The notes under the pieces: model-generated
Database searches by the model: none
Seen by the model: only the letters and a program-made list of their open reading frames with translations
What the model was told of the DNA's origin: nothing
Origin: Sclerodactyla briareus
Taxonomy: Eukaryota; Echinodermata; Holothuroidea; Dendrochirotida; Sclerodactylidae
NCBI GenBank assembly: GCA_026419785.1
Contig: JAODTK010004555.1
Coordinates: forward strand, 387,221 to 451,220
Length of the DNA: 64,000 nt
Reading direction: 5' to 3'
Part shown: piece by piece, positions 23,710 to 35,459 of the stretch
Layout: every line of letters starts with the position of its first letter
Position numbering within the stretch: the first letter of the stretch is position 1
Program-made: the position numbers and the translations under genes

Positions 23710-23746
<37 letters not shown>
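23710..23746. repeat. 37-base poly(A) tract
   Basis: An uninterrupted run of 37 A, directly after the TTTACGT array. It could be a retroposon tail or a simple homopolymer; no retroposon body is recognised upstream, so the source is open. Confidence 0.85.
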
Positions 23747-23748
<2 letters not shown>

Positions 23749-23889
23749 AGATCTGGGTATTTTTTATACTCGGTAATCTGAGACAGCTCACCATTTCAAT
23801 GTCTAAAGCGCCCTTACCAAACAAAAAACTGAGCGTGAAAATATATGGGAAGATGGGAATGCTTCTCTTAACATCCAGGAGGCCTTATA

Positions 23890-25330
23890 TATCGAAATTT
23901 CTGCGTACGCTAGTCACCAACCGATGCTGTTTCTCCGCTTAGATAGTATATCGACGACCCTATGAAATACTATTGCCCCCCCCCCCCGACCCCTCTTCCA
24001 GCGCCCTACCACTTGAAATCTAGCTACGCTACTGAACTTAAGTACCAAGATACTATTCCCTGCAATCTGAGTGACCTATTTCTCTCGAAACTCTCCCAAC
24101 GATTCGTGCCAAGAATGATTGGGCTCCGTTTAGATACCCCGTACCCGGCAAAATAATCTTCCATATTTCACATCGGTATGTACATTAATCCACATATTGT
24201 CACTCGCTAATCAGATATTAATGGCTAAATCGAAGGGGGATGGGTTCAATCCTACCTCCGCCTGTTTACGTAAATGTAATCTTGCAGTAGGTTCTTGGTA
24301 TTTAGTTTGAAATCACTTGCTGACATATTCTTCCATAAAAATATAAAGAGACTGCTCAACACACTTTTCCTACTAAAATCGCACATCCAGATTTTTGCAA
24401 ATAGGCCCCGGCAAGTGCCATTTCCGGCGATCTAAGAGGTATAAGAAGCAAAAATTTCTGAGTGCGCTACGCGCCAACCAATTGTTGCGCTCCGCTTAGA
24501 TAGTAAGTTGGCAGTCCACATCGTCCCTGGTCGTGCATACAACTACCTGTCAGAGAGAACGACAGAACAAGGGCTACCGCAGTATTAAAACCTTTCTGCA
24601 CAAGGGGCGCCTCAGCAAGCAAGTATGAACCCTCATATATCACTGCCCTGGGGGACAGGGGGGGGGGGGGGGGGACTCCACAAAGTGCCACTACTCCCGG
24701 CATGGAAATTATGCATGATGTTCCAGGCGATGTCGTGGTTACGTTCGTGCGTTGGTAGCGCAGTCACCGATCGAGAGATAAGGCAGTATTGAATGTGCAT
24801 CAATGAGCTCAGCCTGATATGAATGTGTACGTTTATGAGGAGACAAATGCACATGTCAATCACAAAAAAAATAAGTTACTCACACATTAACCGATTGTCA
24901 CTTTCATTTTCCTTTTTTTGCCGATAACATATACGGCACTGTAATCTTATCAGTGACCATGAATGAGAGTTGTTGAGTGTCGGGCATATACAGTATGGGT
25001 TGACGGGCAGAGGAATCAATGCTGTCACTCGTATGGCGTTGGTTTATATATAAGTGATATGTATGTGGAGAAGGAAAACCCAACCTCACATTAGATTCAA
25101 TATATTCCAGTAACAGTGCCAAAGATCGTTTCTGGTTTTCCGTGGATCCCACAACGAGCAGGGCACTTGTTTCTAGTTGATAGTGTGAGTATGAACGGTT
25201 CATTCTCATTCCCCCGAGGGGCCATCTCCAGCGATCTAGGAGGTCTTTAAACCCAAAACTGTTCTTGAATGTCGCGCAACATATGTGGCTGCCTCCGCTT
25301 TAGATATGAACCCCCCCCCCCGGTTGATGA
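23890..25330. repeat. Cluster of three ATCTAAGCGG/GCGC repeats in reverse orientation, with C and G tracts
   Basis: Three copies occur. At about 23,925-23,950 it reads GCTGTTTCTCCGCTTAGATA, with a C run at 23,976-23,986. At 24,465-24,507 it reads GCGCTACGCGCCAACCAATT, then GCGCTCCGCTTAGATAG. At about 25,268-25,305 it reads GCGCAACATATGTGGC, then CTCCGCTTTAGATATG, then a C run at about 25,311-25,321. A G run (24,659-24,674) lies between. CCCGGCAAGTGCCATTTCC (about 24,407) and GGGCCATCTCCAGCGATC (about 25,219) give a second shared block, (CATTTCC/CATCTCC)(A/G)GCGATCTA.GAGGT. Intervening open frames on the minus strand (24,904-25,209; 25,334-25,639) are not recognised. Confidence 0.5.
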
Positions 25331-25689
25331 CTCCTACATAGCTGGGAGAGCTGACTGTGTGACCGAAGAATATCTGGATTGGAAAAGATATTTGGATTGA
25401 AAACGGTCCAGGCTATTATGTGCGGATCGCCATAGCAGATATTTGTTAACAAACATTAATGGTAATATCGACATCATGTAGCTCTTGGGTGGCATCTGAA
25501 AGGGGAAGGTTTTCTCAATTATATGTATCCCATACCTCTCTGCCTGTAGGATCTTTATAGGGCCACAGTGGGACAAAAAGGTCATTTGTTTTAATGTTCT
25601 GAAACACGGCATATAATTTGCCGTGTGACAGGTGACCACACGAAATATTCAAACGACATATAGGCTCCCATACATAGCGAACTTACGGG

Positions 25690-26390
25690 CAGTTCGCCTG
25701 GACGAACGAAACTTTCCATTACAACATCCCTCTTAAAAGTTTTGTTGCCAAGATTTCAATGTCAAATTAACAACATTTCAGTTTGTTAGGCTGTCTTGAC
25801 CCTTTCACACATGTGCGTGCATTGAGATAGCTCGTGGTAGGAGTGCTCTGTTACATTAGTCCAATTCACTTTATGGTTTGTCTCAACAAGACGAATCTGG
25901 TCATCAAAAAAAAGCCACTCAATGTCACAAGTCAAAACGAGGGTCAAAGGCAAATGAGCGTCAAAAGGGGGGGGGGTGGGATTTCGATCTGAAGATGTAG
26001 TTCGGCCAGATGAACAAAACTTTCAATTAAAATCCCTCTAATGTTCCGGTGCAAGATATATACGGATTGTCCTATGGTGACCTTAAATTGGACTTGACCT
26101 AACACAAGAAACAATAGGGTTCATTCTCATCATACGTTGCAACCCCTACCTAATTTTACTTGATAATGCTTGCGTTCGTTAAGATATCGTGCTGACAAGC
26201 TTTTTGAAGTTTGCCCTCTCGTGCACTCTCGACCTTCAACGACTTTGACCTGGCACCAAAAATAGCAGTCATCCTCTCTATATGTCCAACCCACAGATTT
26301 AATTGACCGTAATACATGTTGCGTTCTATAGATATCTTGCGTCAATGGGGAGTACACACACACTCCCAAACAACACACATACAAACCTCT
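25690..26390 (+). mobile_element. HINE/Helentron-like repeat, copy A (tandem core plus CA-rich end)
   Basis: The core has two composite units about 305 bases apart: CCCTCTTAAAAGTTTTGTTGC (about 25,728) and CCCTCTAATGTTCCGGTGC (about 26,033). The shared words are GAGATAGCT, AGATATATACGGATTGTCC, CCTATGGTGACC, ACAATAGGGTTCAT and TTGCGTTCGTTAAGATATCG followed by TGCTGACAAGC (26,168-26,200). The same words, in the same order, recur in copies C and D. The copy ends in a short CA-rich stretch (about 26,344-26,385); the 3' hairpin seen elsewhere is not recognisable here. Confidence 0.55.
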
Positions 26391-26929
26391 GCATCAATTT
26401 TAGGACCACTGTTGGAGACATACTGGACACACAGTTGTGGAACCAGTTTGTAACTTGAGGAAGTTGGGGACTATGAAAAACACACACACAGATCAGACAC
26501 CAAAACAAGGACATTGTATAAAGTGTAATCAGTGAGTCATATATCTATATGGACCAACAGGGGTTGTGGAATGTTGTTTTTGGAAAGACCAGACAATGGA
26601 GAATAATATTTTGGGGAAACAAATGGAGTGTACACAGTAGAGCAGGGAATGATCAGTTTACAATTCAGGTGGTCAGAAGCGCCCAACAATTATTCATTAG
26701 TGCTGGTTTAATGTTTTTTGGTTTTCCCCCATATTTAGCGGTGCATTGCGGAGGGGGTAGGGGGAGGAGGGGGAGTGTGAGGGGGGCAGTTAAAAATTGT
26801 GATCCAAGTGGGTGCAGTGGCGTGACATAGGCTCAACAGATTCTTGCAATCTGTGGACCAGCAAGACCATATGTTAGCTTTACAAGGCACAAACGACAGC
26901 CCTGGGATTCAGGGGGGTTGGATGTTTGA

Positions 26930-29900
26930 TAGGGGATATTTATATTGTTGAAACAACATGCTAGTGATACATATCATGTATTCGCTACATGTGGCCCGTC
27001 AACATTTGTAATAATGAAGTACTAATTAAGTGGTCGGTAATTTCCCAAGTATATATATATATAGTTGGTGCCCCATATAAGACAGTGTGAAAACTTCAAT
27101 GCACTCATTTTGATTGAACCATAATTGAAGTATCTTGTTCCTAAAAACCCTGGGTGTGTTCAAACACAAGTCCAAACTAGACTGTGTAGGCGGGTAAACC
27201 GCCCACGTGTATATCCCCACTTTTGAGCAATCATTGGGAAGAGATCTAACACCCCAACTAAAGACCCCCATTTTGGTCAGAAACGAGATACATAATTCAT
27301 CCATCCAAGGGGTTTATGTTGTAATCCATGGTGTTAATAGGCATCATGAATTATGCAAATTTGACAATGATGTCTTTGAAATGACTTCTAAAAATGTAGC
27401 CCCCATCACCAAGTTTCGTTCAAAAATCCGACAAAAGTTTGGAAATCGACATAAATTTTGCAAGTTTCCCCTCCGAGGACCTTGAAATTGACCTCCAAAT
27501 TTTTGGGATTCAACTATAGTTAGTTTCCCACCGAGTTCGGTCAAATTGACAAAGTTGGAAAATCGCATAAATTTTGCAAATTTGACCTTTGATGACGTGA
27601 AATGACCTCCACATTTTTCGGGATAACTATAATCCCTACCCACCAAGTTTCGTTCAAATACGACTAACTTAAAAATTTAGCGAAAATTAGGCAAATTAGC
27701 GGCCTCCAGCAATGCAGTGATGCACACTTACGAACTCATCCGAGATTACACTAGGGAGACAAGTTGTACCAGTTTCAGATCAATCGGATAGCTTAAGAGT
27801 TATGGCCTAACGGGAAAATCTTCCAAGCGTGGAAATTATGCAAATAGCGGGACCCCGTTCATGTGGCGCGCCCACTTTACGAACGCATCCGAGATTCCAC
27901 TAAGGCGGAAATGGCTGCCAAGTTTCGGCTCAAACGGCGGACAAAGTGTTGGAGAGTTTATGCGCTAACAAGAAACGCGGCGGACGCTGACGCGGCGGAC
28001 GCGGCGGACGAGGACGCGGCGGAGACGGCGAAGCCAAACATAATATTCCCGAAGTGGGATATATAACATTGTGTGTGGTCAACATACATAAATGGCAGTG
28101 ATGAGAACTTGATAAGCCACACAGCACAAACCGCCTGCACTACCATGAACGATTATGTAAACGTGAATAGTGCACTGCAATGAGTATGATGTTAAATTGC
28201 ATCATTCGGTTTCATGATTTCAGTTGTCTTGTCTGTTAAAATATATTCATGATTAAACCATAATTTGTGAAGTTCTAAAAAAAAAACACTGTGTGGTGTT
28301 CAAACACATGTCCAAATGATCCTGGTGTGTCCGAAACAATTGGGACAATCATCGGGACGAATGATAGAATTACCAGGTGAGGTCAGTGGGAACTTAAAGA
28401 TGGAATGTCGTCTGCTAGATCCAGCGACACGCGACGCCGATATTTCAATGTAGTCACAACAAAATGATCGTAATGTGCAGCACAACGCGGTTATATTGGA
28501 ATCACATACTTTCAATAGTATTATCAAGTTATTTGGACGGAAAAAACGTGAAACATACCATTGGTTTCAATTTATCTAATTGCTGGGTGCAGGATATTGT
28601 TTACAAGATTTATTTTTATGACAACAAATCCATATTTAATGACTCTCATCATGTATAGGCGATCGAAGGGGAGGACTTGTACTGTTTATTGGAGTATATA
28701 AAGTGTCAGTTGCAAATCAATAATGACCATTGGTATATAAGGAGATTTTGTTTTTTTTTTTTTTTTTTGTTACACTAAAAGATTACATACAATGTGACAG
28801 TGTGGATTTTTTTGAATGAACACACAGGACCCCCCCCCAATTAATGTTTTACTGTAAATGGGCACAGCAGAAGTGTTATATGTAAATTTCATCTTTTGTT
28901 GCATAAAAGCTGGCTCTGATAGGTAGGTGGTGTAGCATCCAGGCTGTGAATAGGTGACCAAAGGGGAGGACTCAAGGAGTGTAAAGAGGAAGATACACGA
29001 CAAGACACATTGGGGAGTAAGGGTCATTTTACGAAATCAACCAAGCTACACAACCCTTGGGACTGGTATTAAGAATGATTTACAACATTAAATACGATTA
29101 CAATGTAAGAGTGAGAATTTGTATCGACCAACACTGTACCTCCACCCTCCCCCTCCACTTCAGTAATGTCTTATGTAAATGTGAATAGTGCAGTGCAATA
29201 TTATGATATTAAATTTCATCATTCAGTTTCATATTAATCGTCTTATTCCTTCAACATCTTATTTTGACTAAACCATAATTATTGACATTGAGTTCCTAAA
29301 AAACATGGTGTGTTCAAACACCATGTCCAAATTATATTGTGTGTGTTTCAAACACAAAGGACAATTCGTCGTATGGAGGAGATTTGAATACAGGTGCAGT
29401 GGTTGTGATGCAATCTTATCATGTATAGGCGGATCGAAGGGAGGGACTTGTACGTTTATCGCCGGGGAAACACACTGTCACATTATGAAGGAGAAATGGT
29501 CATTTGATAAATCAACCTATGGCCCTTCCTTAGTCAGTATAATGAGATGAGAGAACAACAACTACATACAAGAGGCAGTGGGGATTTTTTCAATGAACCA
29601 CACAGTGACCCCCATCATGCTTTTTACATGTTGAATGGTGCACTTGTGGCAATAAGAGTAATTAAGTTTCACTGTTTTTATTACACCTGAGAGGGCTTTC
29701 TATTGGTCAGTTGATGTAGCCACCGGACATGCATAAGAGGCCAAAGGGGGGAATCATGAGTGTAACAACTAGATAAACGCCGACCAAGACACATTGAGAA
29801 TTAATGGGTAATTTTGCCAACATCAACCAAGCTACACCCTGCGGGTTCAATGGTAATAGAAGGATTTAAAACACTTAAATACCATACAAATGTAGGGCGA

Positions 29901-30030
29901 ATATTCGTACGCCGGCACAGTTACCCCCCCCCCCCCCCCCGCGACTTAATGGTCTAATGTTAAGGCTGAATAGTGCACTGCGATAAGTGTGGTTTTAAAT
30001 TTCATCATTCAGCTTCATTGAGGCAAGTGT
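26930..30030. repeat. ~780-1020 bp tandem array, three to four diverged units
   Basis: Shared words mark unit ends. TGAATAGTGCA(C/G)TGC occurs at 28,164, 29,182 and 29,967. CATGTATAGGCG(G)ATCGAAGG occurs at 28,651 and 29,420. AAACCATAATT then TTCCTAAAAA and GTGTTCAAACAC(A/C)(A)TGTCCAAA occurs near 27,117-27,175, 28,256-28,318 and 29,272-29,332. Also shared by the last two units: ACACATTGRGRA(G/A)TAA and CATCAACCAAGCTACAC. The last two units are offset by about 770-785 bases; the first is longer. C runs occur at about 28,830 and 29,925-29,940. The array passes straight into the CA microsatellite and hairpin at 30.04-30.12 kb. Confidence 0.6.
27340..28045. repeat. Shorter-period repeats inside the array, ending in a GCGGCGGAC minisatellite
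   Basis: CACCAAGTTTCGTTCAAA occurs at 27,408 and again at about 27,641, with a CACCGAGTTCGGTCAAA variant at about 27,529, giving a period near 115 bases. Between them lie GCATAAATTTTGCAAATTTG and GAAATGACCTCCA words. Further on, CGAACTCATCCGAGATT and CGAACGCATCCGAGATT (27,731; 27,879), then GAGTTATGGCCTAACGGG (27,797) and GAGAGTTTATGCGCTAACAAG (27,952), mark another duplicated block. From about 27,975 to 28,030 short units of GCGGCGGAC and GCGGACG repeat. Confidence 0.55.
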
Positions 30031-30034
30031 CTTG

Positions 30035-30124
30035 TTCACACACACACACACCAACACACAAACACACACACACACGCGCGAGCACAATGCGGGAATGAAT
30101 AGATCATTGCCTTCGGCAAGGATC
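30035..30124 (+). mobile_element. CA microsatellite plus 3' hairpin, end of a HINE-like element
   Basis: CA repeats (about 30,036-30,075) are followed by GGGAATGAATA and an inverted repeat at 30,102-30,124: GATCATTGCC, loop TTC, GGCAAGGATC (10 bp stem with one mismatch), then AAAATA. The same order, CA tract then hairpin with CCTTCG in the loop region then ATCAAAA, occurs at 43.26-43.41 kb and in degraded form at 33.6-33.7 kb. A 3' hairpin after a microsatellite is the known layout of Helentron-type non-autonomous elements. Confidence 0.55.
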
Positions 30125-30170
30125 AAAATAACTATTATTTAATACGATACCGCTATGGTTATTCACTAGT

Positions 30171-30276
30171 TACACTCTAAATGATGTTGGGTAAAATGTT
30201 GGGTGAATGTTCACCTAGTCGGGGTTTTTTAAAACCAGCCTAGGCTGATTAGTTGTACCCAACATTTCAGAGTGTA
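30171..30276. mobile_element. 106 bp MITE-like element with terminal inverted repeats
   Basis: The left end TACACTCTAAATGATGTTGG and the reverse complement of the right end (30,254-30,276; TACACTCTGAAATGTTGGGT) match with one or two indels over about 23 bases. The ends begin and finish at TA, as expected for Tc1/mariner-type MITEs, although a clean TA target duplication cannot be proven. The interior holds a CCTAGGC palindrome. ACACTCTAAAAATGTTGGGT-type MITEs are, as I recall, common in aquatic animal genomes. Confidence 0.65.
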
Positions 30277-30279
30277 ATA

Positions 30280-31446
30280 TGTTTGCATACACACAAAGGA
30301 CTGAGAATGGGACGAAAAACGACGGCGAAATATTTTGACCGGTTCATTTTTGTCACAAGGAGGAAGGTGTTGCAAACATTTTTGCACTCAACCTTCAATG
30401 TTAGGGAGAATCCCGAGTTTGACCATTTCACGAAGTGACCTGAGGAAGAGGTTATAGTTTCCAGGTTAGAGATTTCGGTTCTAATAGTGTTTAAGGTACC
30501 CTACCGCCGGATTGGTAGCCACGCGGTCCTCGTCAGAGGAGGTCGGGTCGAAATAAAATTTGCCAAGGGATTGTGACCTAGGTTTTTTTTCTCCTAATAC
30601 CTAACTAACTATAACCATGAGTCACACGCGAACACCACAAAAACCGTGGCATTACAAGACATTGCCAATCACTTTGATACAACATCCTGGGTAACACCGG
30701 AAACTAGAAGTATATAGTGCAGCTCGCTTACGGCTTTTTTTAGTGAGATACATGTGTGTATAAAAAACGCTATGTATATTCCTGGAGTTGTTCCTGAAAA
30801 GGGAAATCTTGGATGCGTTAACAAGAATCAGCGTCCGTTATAATACAAAATTGACTTCTACACGGGTGGTAATTCCATCCCACGTATCAGCATGTAGATA
30901 CCGTATGAAAAGAACGCATTTAAATACTACGTGTTGAGTAGCATGTCGTCTTTTCGGACATCCTCCTGCAACATGGGCCAAAAAGAAGTCCTGGTTAAAG
31001 ATCCTGCAGCCTCCAGCAAATGAAAATGAATTGGTTGGTTGTCAGGTTGGTTAGCGAACTTATTTGTTAACAGCACGACGGAATTACCAAACTGGCTGTT
31101 TAATAACAGTTTCTGTGTGATAAACTGTAATTCCGGCCCAAAAGTAAAGACATGACACATATCTGCCTTCAAACACCAGGAAATAACAAATGTATAGGTC
31201 AAGTAATGTGTTTCCGAGGTTGCTTCATTAGATACTGTCTCTCATACCATGCTTCTCAGTTAACTAACTCAATCAAAATGCAAGATGGTTGCCAACATAG
31301 GATTCACAGGCCGAACCCGAAAAAAAAAAACAAAAAGACTATGAGATCTGCATCTTTTTCAGCACCCCATTCAGTCTATGCAGGGTGGACAGTCGACCAA
31401 GTTATGCTTGTGCTTTCCACTGCTCTTCCAGCTCACCCGCTGTGGC
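30280..31446. other. Spacer
   Basis: Contains short chance frames only. The pair 30,927-31,202 (minus) and 31,152-31,511 (plus) overlap and have no motif. Confidence 0.45.
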
Positions 31447-31480
31447 CACTCACTCACTCACTCACTCACTCACTCACTCA
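31447..31480. repeat. (CACT)n microsatellite
   Basis: About 8.5 exact CACT units. The sequence after it to about 31,680 is unusually GC-rich for the window but encodes nothing recognised in any frame. Confidence 0.9.
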
Positions 31481-31489
31481 TTGCAGGCA

Positions 31490-32870
31490 CATGCCAGGAG
31501 AAGGCACGTAGCCACATCCACCCGTCGCTCCCAACGCTGGACTTCTCGGTTGGAGGAGGAAGCGACCAGGCCTGGGGCCGGGCCAATCCTAACTTTCTGA
31601 GGTACCCTCGAAGCTGCGCCATCCATGAGCTACGAGGGCGTTCTGGCGGTCCGACCCAACCCACCGGATCCAGTTAACCAGGACAGTAGAGTAAGCCATG
31701 ATTTTTCCAGGTAGGGGGCGCTGGGGGATGGACCATTTTTTTTCTTTCTTCCGCCACCATTAATTGCGCGGAGTATATTTCAGCAAGTTAGACCTCCCAG
31801 ATGGCAGGGAATTGCAATTCCAGACCTATTTCAAGAAGTTGAGGCAGTGGCAGTTGGGGGCAAAATCGGCATTCGTCATTAAAATGGTAGTCATCAAATG
31901 AGCTCAATTCAAAGTTGCCAAAGTAAATTTCCTTGCAATTCACGTTCAGTAGGCCCACCAAGACGGCACTATACTATCGCGTACGTTTTGCCACATTTTG
32001 TTTTCTGGGAGGGGGGGGGGGTGGGTTAAAAGAAAAGGTGCTCTCGTATAGCTCATATTTGCCGGTCGGGTAGGGTAATTCTTTCACTTTTGCTTTGTTC
32101 AATCTCTGTCAAAACAGATACATGACCAAAGTTTGTCGAAAGAACGTATATAATATCCTAAAAATCAGACAGCACTGATAACCTCCTATGCTCTCAGTGG
32201 CTGTGCTCCTGAAGCTGCTTCTTTATGAATATTTGTTTCTTCTCGAAAATATCCCTCTGGATTTCCTGGAGCGTGTTTTTGTAGCGCCGGTTTCGGAAAA
32301 GATGACATCTTTTTCTTGATAACATTGATATTCGCTTTCGAGGGTCAGGAATCGATCATCATTGGTCAACTTCCGTCACGCCTAGAAGGTGCTGCTTCCC
32401 CTAGTATTGACAGTACAAGCCCGACAAACTAAACTCCACTAAGAAAACGAGACAGTCCCGGGCCTTATTTCTTGTGAGGTAGTGAACGAGATGGGAATCA
32501 AGGAACCAGTCTACGTCTACGCAACGTTTAAACTTCCGAACCCTCGCTACATAATACCAACCTATTTTTTGTATTGTTTGATATTATGCATTTTTTCTCC
32601 AGGTTATAGTCACGATAGCCTTTTTCCGGTGGCACAGACGCAGCGTAACTGGCGCACGCCTATTAGGTGTCATGCTAGACCGGCTCCCATTAATTTCCGA
32701 TTCGACCCGCGCGGGTACTGCTAAACATGGTGTTCGTTTGTTGAGATAACCCATGCCTGTTTTTCAGATGCAAACTGTTATATTTCCCCTCATTGTGTAC
32801 AGAACATAAGGTCCAGCCAGTTATTGCCAAATTGAAGTTATCACAAGTTTTTTTATTCCCTTCCTTTTCT
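31490..32870. other. Spacer with one G tract
   Basis: A GC-rich island at 31,500-31,720 could be a decayed exon or repeat. A G run lies at about 32,010-32,019. The ORF at 32,482-32,724 has no motif. Confidence 0.4.
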
Positions 32871-32879
32871 CCCTTTCTT

Positions 32880-33596
32880 CCCGCCCCAAACTGACTCCCG
32901 TCTCACCGAATACATAGGGCACCTCGTACTCCCCATAAGAAGCTGCATAGCTAACATGGATCAAACCAATTGTGATCTTCATCCATCCAGGTGGAATGAG
33001 GTATCTTATTAAAAAGCTACATTGGCCGATTATCAATTTTTCGCAATTCTCTATTCCTTCGAAAACTTACACCCATGACTGCACCGAAAACCATAGTGTT
33101 CCTGTACTCCCCGTAAAGAACTGCATACCGAAGTTTGACCTGACGGACCGTGCTTTGTGGAATGTAATCGTGTTAACATTTTGTTCAGATACTTGCCCTG
33201 GACCACGAATACAGTGTGATCATGTACCTCGTTACGGTACTCGCAAGCCAAATGTGATCTCCATCCACCAAGTGGGATCGAGGGTTCGTATTAACAAGGA
33301 AAATTACCCAAATTATAATGTTTCCAACTTTTCTAAAGAACTGACACCTGTTCTGCACTAGCAACCTCAAACACTAAGGTACTTTTATTCTCCCATCAGA
33401 GAGCGCTACCGAACTTCGCACCTGGTCGTTCCACGCATTCGAGCTTATCATGTTATCAAAATTTTCAGACTTTGACCTATCTTGACTTCAAAAGACCTTA
33501 GACTCGACCCCAAACATAGAGAACATGCACATCAGTACGAGTATGAACACCATTCATTCCGGTGGCATCGAGTTATCGTGTTGAATAGGCTACACG

Positions 33597-33672
<76 letters not shown>

Positions 33673-33719
33673 GCCACTGTCATGTTTTGCAAGATTCCTC
33701 TTACTTCGTCAAGGACTTC
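32880..33719 (+). mobile_element. HINE/Helentron-like repeat, copy B (diverged subfamily)
   Basis: The core shows repeated blocks: (A)AACATAG.GTTCCTGTACTC / ACATAGGGCACCTCGTACTCC, then CCCCGTAAAGAACTGCATA (33,109) versus CCCCATAAGAAGCTGCATA (32,931), CCATCCA, and a GTTAACA/GTTATCGTGTTGAATA block. The end, GAGTTATCGTGTTGAATAGG (33,568-33,587), matches the AGATATCGTGCTGACAAG ending of copies A, C and D. A 71-base AC tract (33,598-33,668) and a degraded hairpin (33,693-33,719; GATTCCTC...AAGGACTTC) complete the layout. Confidence 0.5.
33598..33668. repeat. (AC)n microsatellite
   Basis: About 35 uninterrupted AC units between the copy B core and its hairpin. Confidence 0.95.
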
Positions 33720-33739
33720 AAAACCACAAGAGATGTGTG

Positions 33740-34620
33740 GTACTATATAAAACTATATGAATATATGATCAGTGTGTCAAGTTCAACCCTTCAGAAGTTG
33801 GATTGGAATCTCTCTCATAGTTTTCAGATTGTGCTGATGATTTGTCCACTATATAATTTTCGTACTGAAATCACGATCACCATGATTGTTCACACCACGC
33901 TCTAATTCTTACACTTTACTTTGCAGCATCTGAATTAGGTCGAGTAGTGTTCAGGTCCTCAATTAGCAGCACCTTGATGACGATAAATAAGACGAATACT
34001 GATGCAGAGAGACACGGTAATACCGGGGAGTGAGGTTGTAGATACTGTGTGATTAGATTCGTATAAGCACTCAGCAAAAAGGTCTACTATTCCATCTCTC
34101 GATTATTCGACTCAATATTCGCATAATGAGAAAACTGTAACCTACCGAACACCGTGACATTGACAACTGAAGACACCGACACATATTCTGATGTACGGGC
34201 CCGAGAGTGTACTGGGCTGCTCGTGCTGTACAAGTTACAGTTCGCGATGACCAATGTTGCCATCAGAAAGAATGTCAAACTCTGGACTTTTTGTATCCTG
34301 AGCCTCCTCTTAAGCGTTGTTTTCATAATTATGAATAAGTCCCTTTGGTTTTATGCTCCATCCTAGGAACTTTATTCTCATAGTGACAACCTATGGTACC
34401 TGCCTGCAACCCTTTCAGATGGACTTACTTGGACATGTTGCTATACGACTGAAATATAACTACGAAGAGAACCTTTCTATAATGCACCTCTTCTTATATA
34501 TTATACACAACTTCTGAGGTTTAAAAGATCAGAGAAGCAGATTCCTGTACATCCCTAGGCCCCATTCCATGTTGACCACAGATGAAATCTTCGACCTCAA
34601 TAGCCCCAAAACAACAGTAT
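33740..34620. other. Spacer
   Basis: Overlapping frames on the two strands at 34,087-34,366 have no motif. Nothing else is supported. Confidence 0.45.
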
Positions 34621-34627
34621 ATTATCA

Positions 34628-34702
34628 AAATTATTATTTTATTAATTATTATTAGTAATTATTATTATTATTATGATATTTTATGCTTATTATTATTATT
34701 AT
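34628..34702. repeat. (ATT)n microsatellite, imperfect
   Basis: Interrupted ATT/TTA units. Unlike the tracts at 51.7 and 52.3 kb, no LINE end is recognised next to it. Confidence 0.85.
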
Positions 34703-35459
34703 ATCATTTCTGAAAATAAATCGGCGCCAGAAGTATAAGAGAGTATCAGTGGCGCTGTACACGGTGATCAAACAATATATACATTGAAAATGGAAAGATG
34801 AATTGAAGCATACCCTCGCTAACCTACCGTAAAAATAATATGTGGAAAAAAATAAAGTCCTTCTCTTGAAAAGTACGACCATGAAGGCGTCCCATGTATT
34901 TAGGCGCAAAGCGCTCATAAATTGTCGGAAGTAACATTTGAGTTTATATTACCTTTGTCTTGGACACCCCCTTTTGTCCCACTCAAACGTCGGTATATGC
35001 TTTACCAACATGCGTTTTGACACAGGTTTGCTCTCACAGTTACCCATTATCCCCGGTTGTAGATACCAAATCGAGATGGAGTCACCTCGCTCAAGGGTAA
35101 AGCGTTGGGTGGGACAAAAAAAAAAAAATTGAGCCAACAACCTCTAACGCTGTGATTATGGCCGCCAAGCTCGTTTTTGCACCATATGAATAATTTTTCT
35201 AGTCAAGAACGGTCCACCGCCCATTGGTTGTAATGAAGACTTTTTATCAATTTTACAGGGGCATTTCTCTGCCTCTTCAGCATAAAATTATGAGCATCTG
35301 ATTGAATAAGGTGTTTAGGCCCCTTGTTTATGCTGTGCTGTATCGTTTGTTGCTACCCTCATCTCTTTATTCCTGGTACCTCGGGAGATGCATGCCTTGG
35401 GAGTATCCTTGGGAGGATGATCCACATAGGCTATCCCTCCACCAAATTGTGGGATGTAG

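Noticed and set aside
31378..31677. Overlapping frames with SLTH repeats
   Set aside because: The repeat is translated (CACT)n; all three forward frames stay open for the same reason.
33482..33760. Open frame with a long histidine-threonine repeat
   Set aside because: It is a translation of the AC microsatellite.
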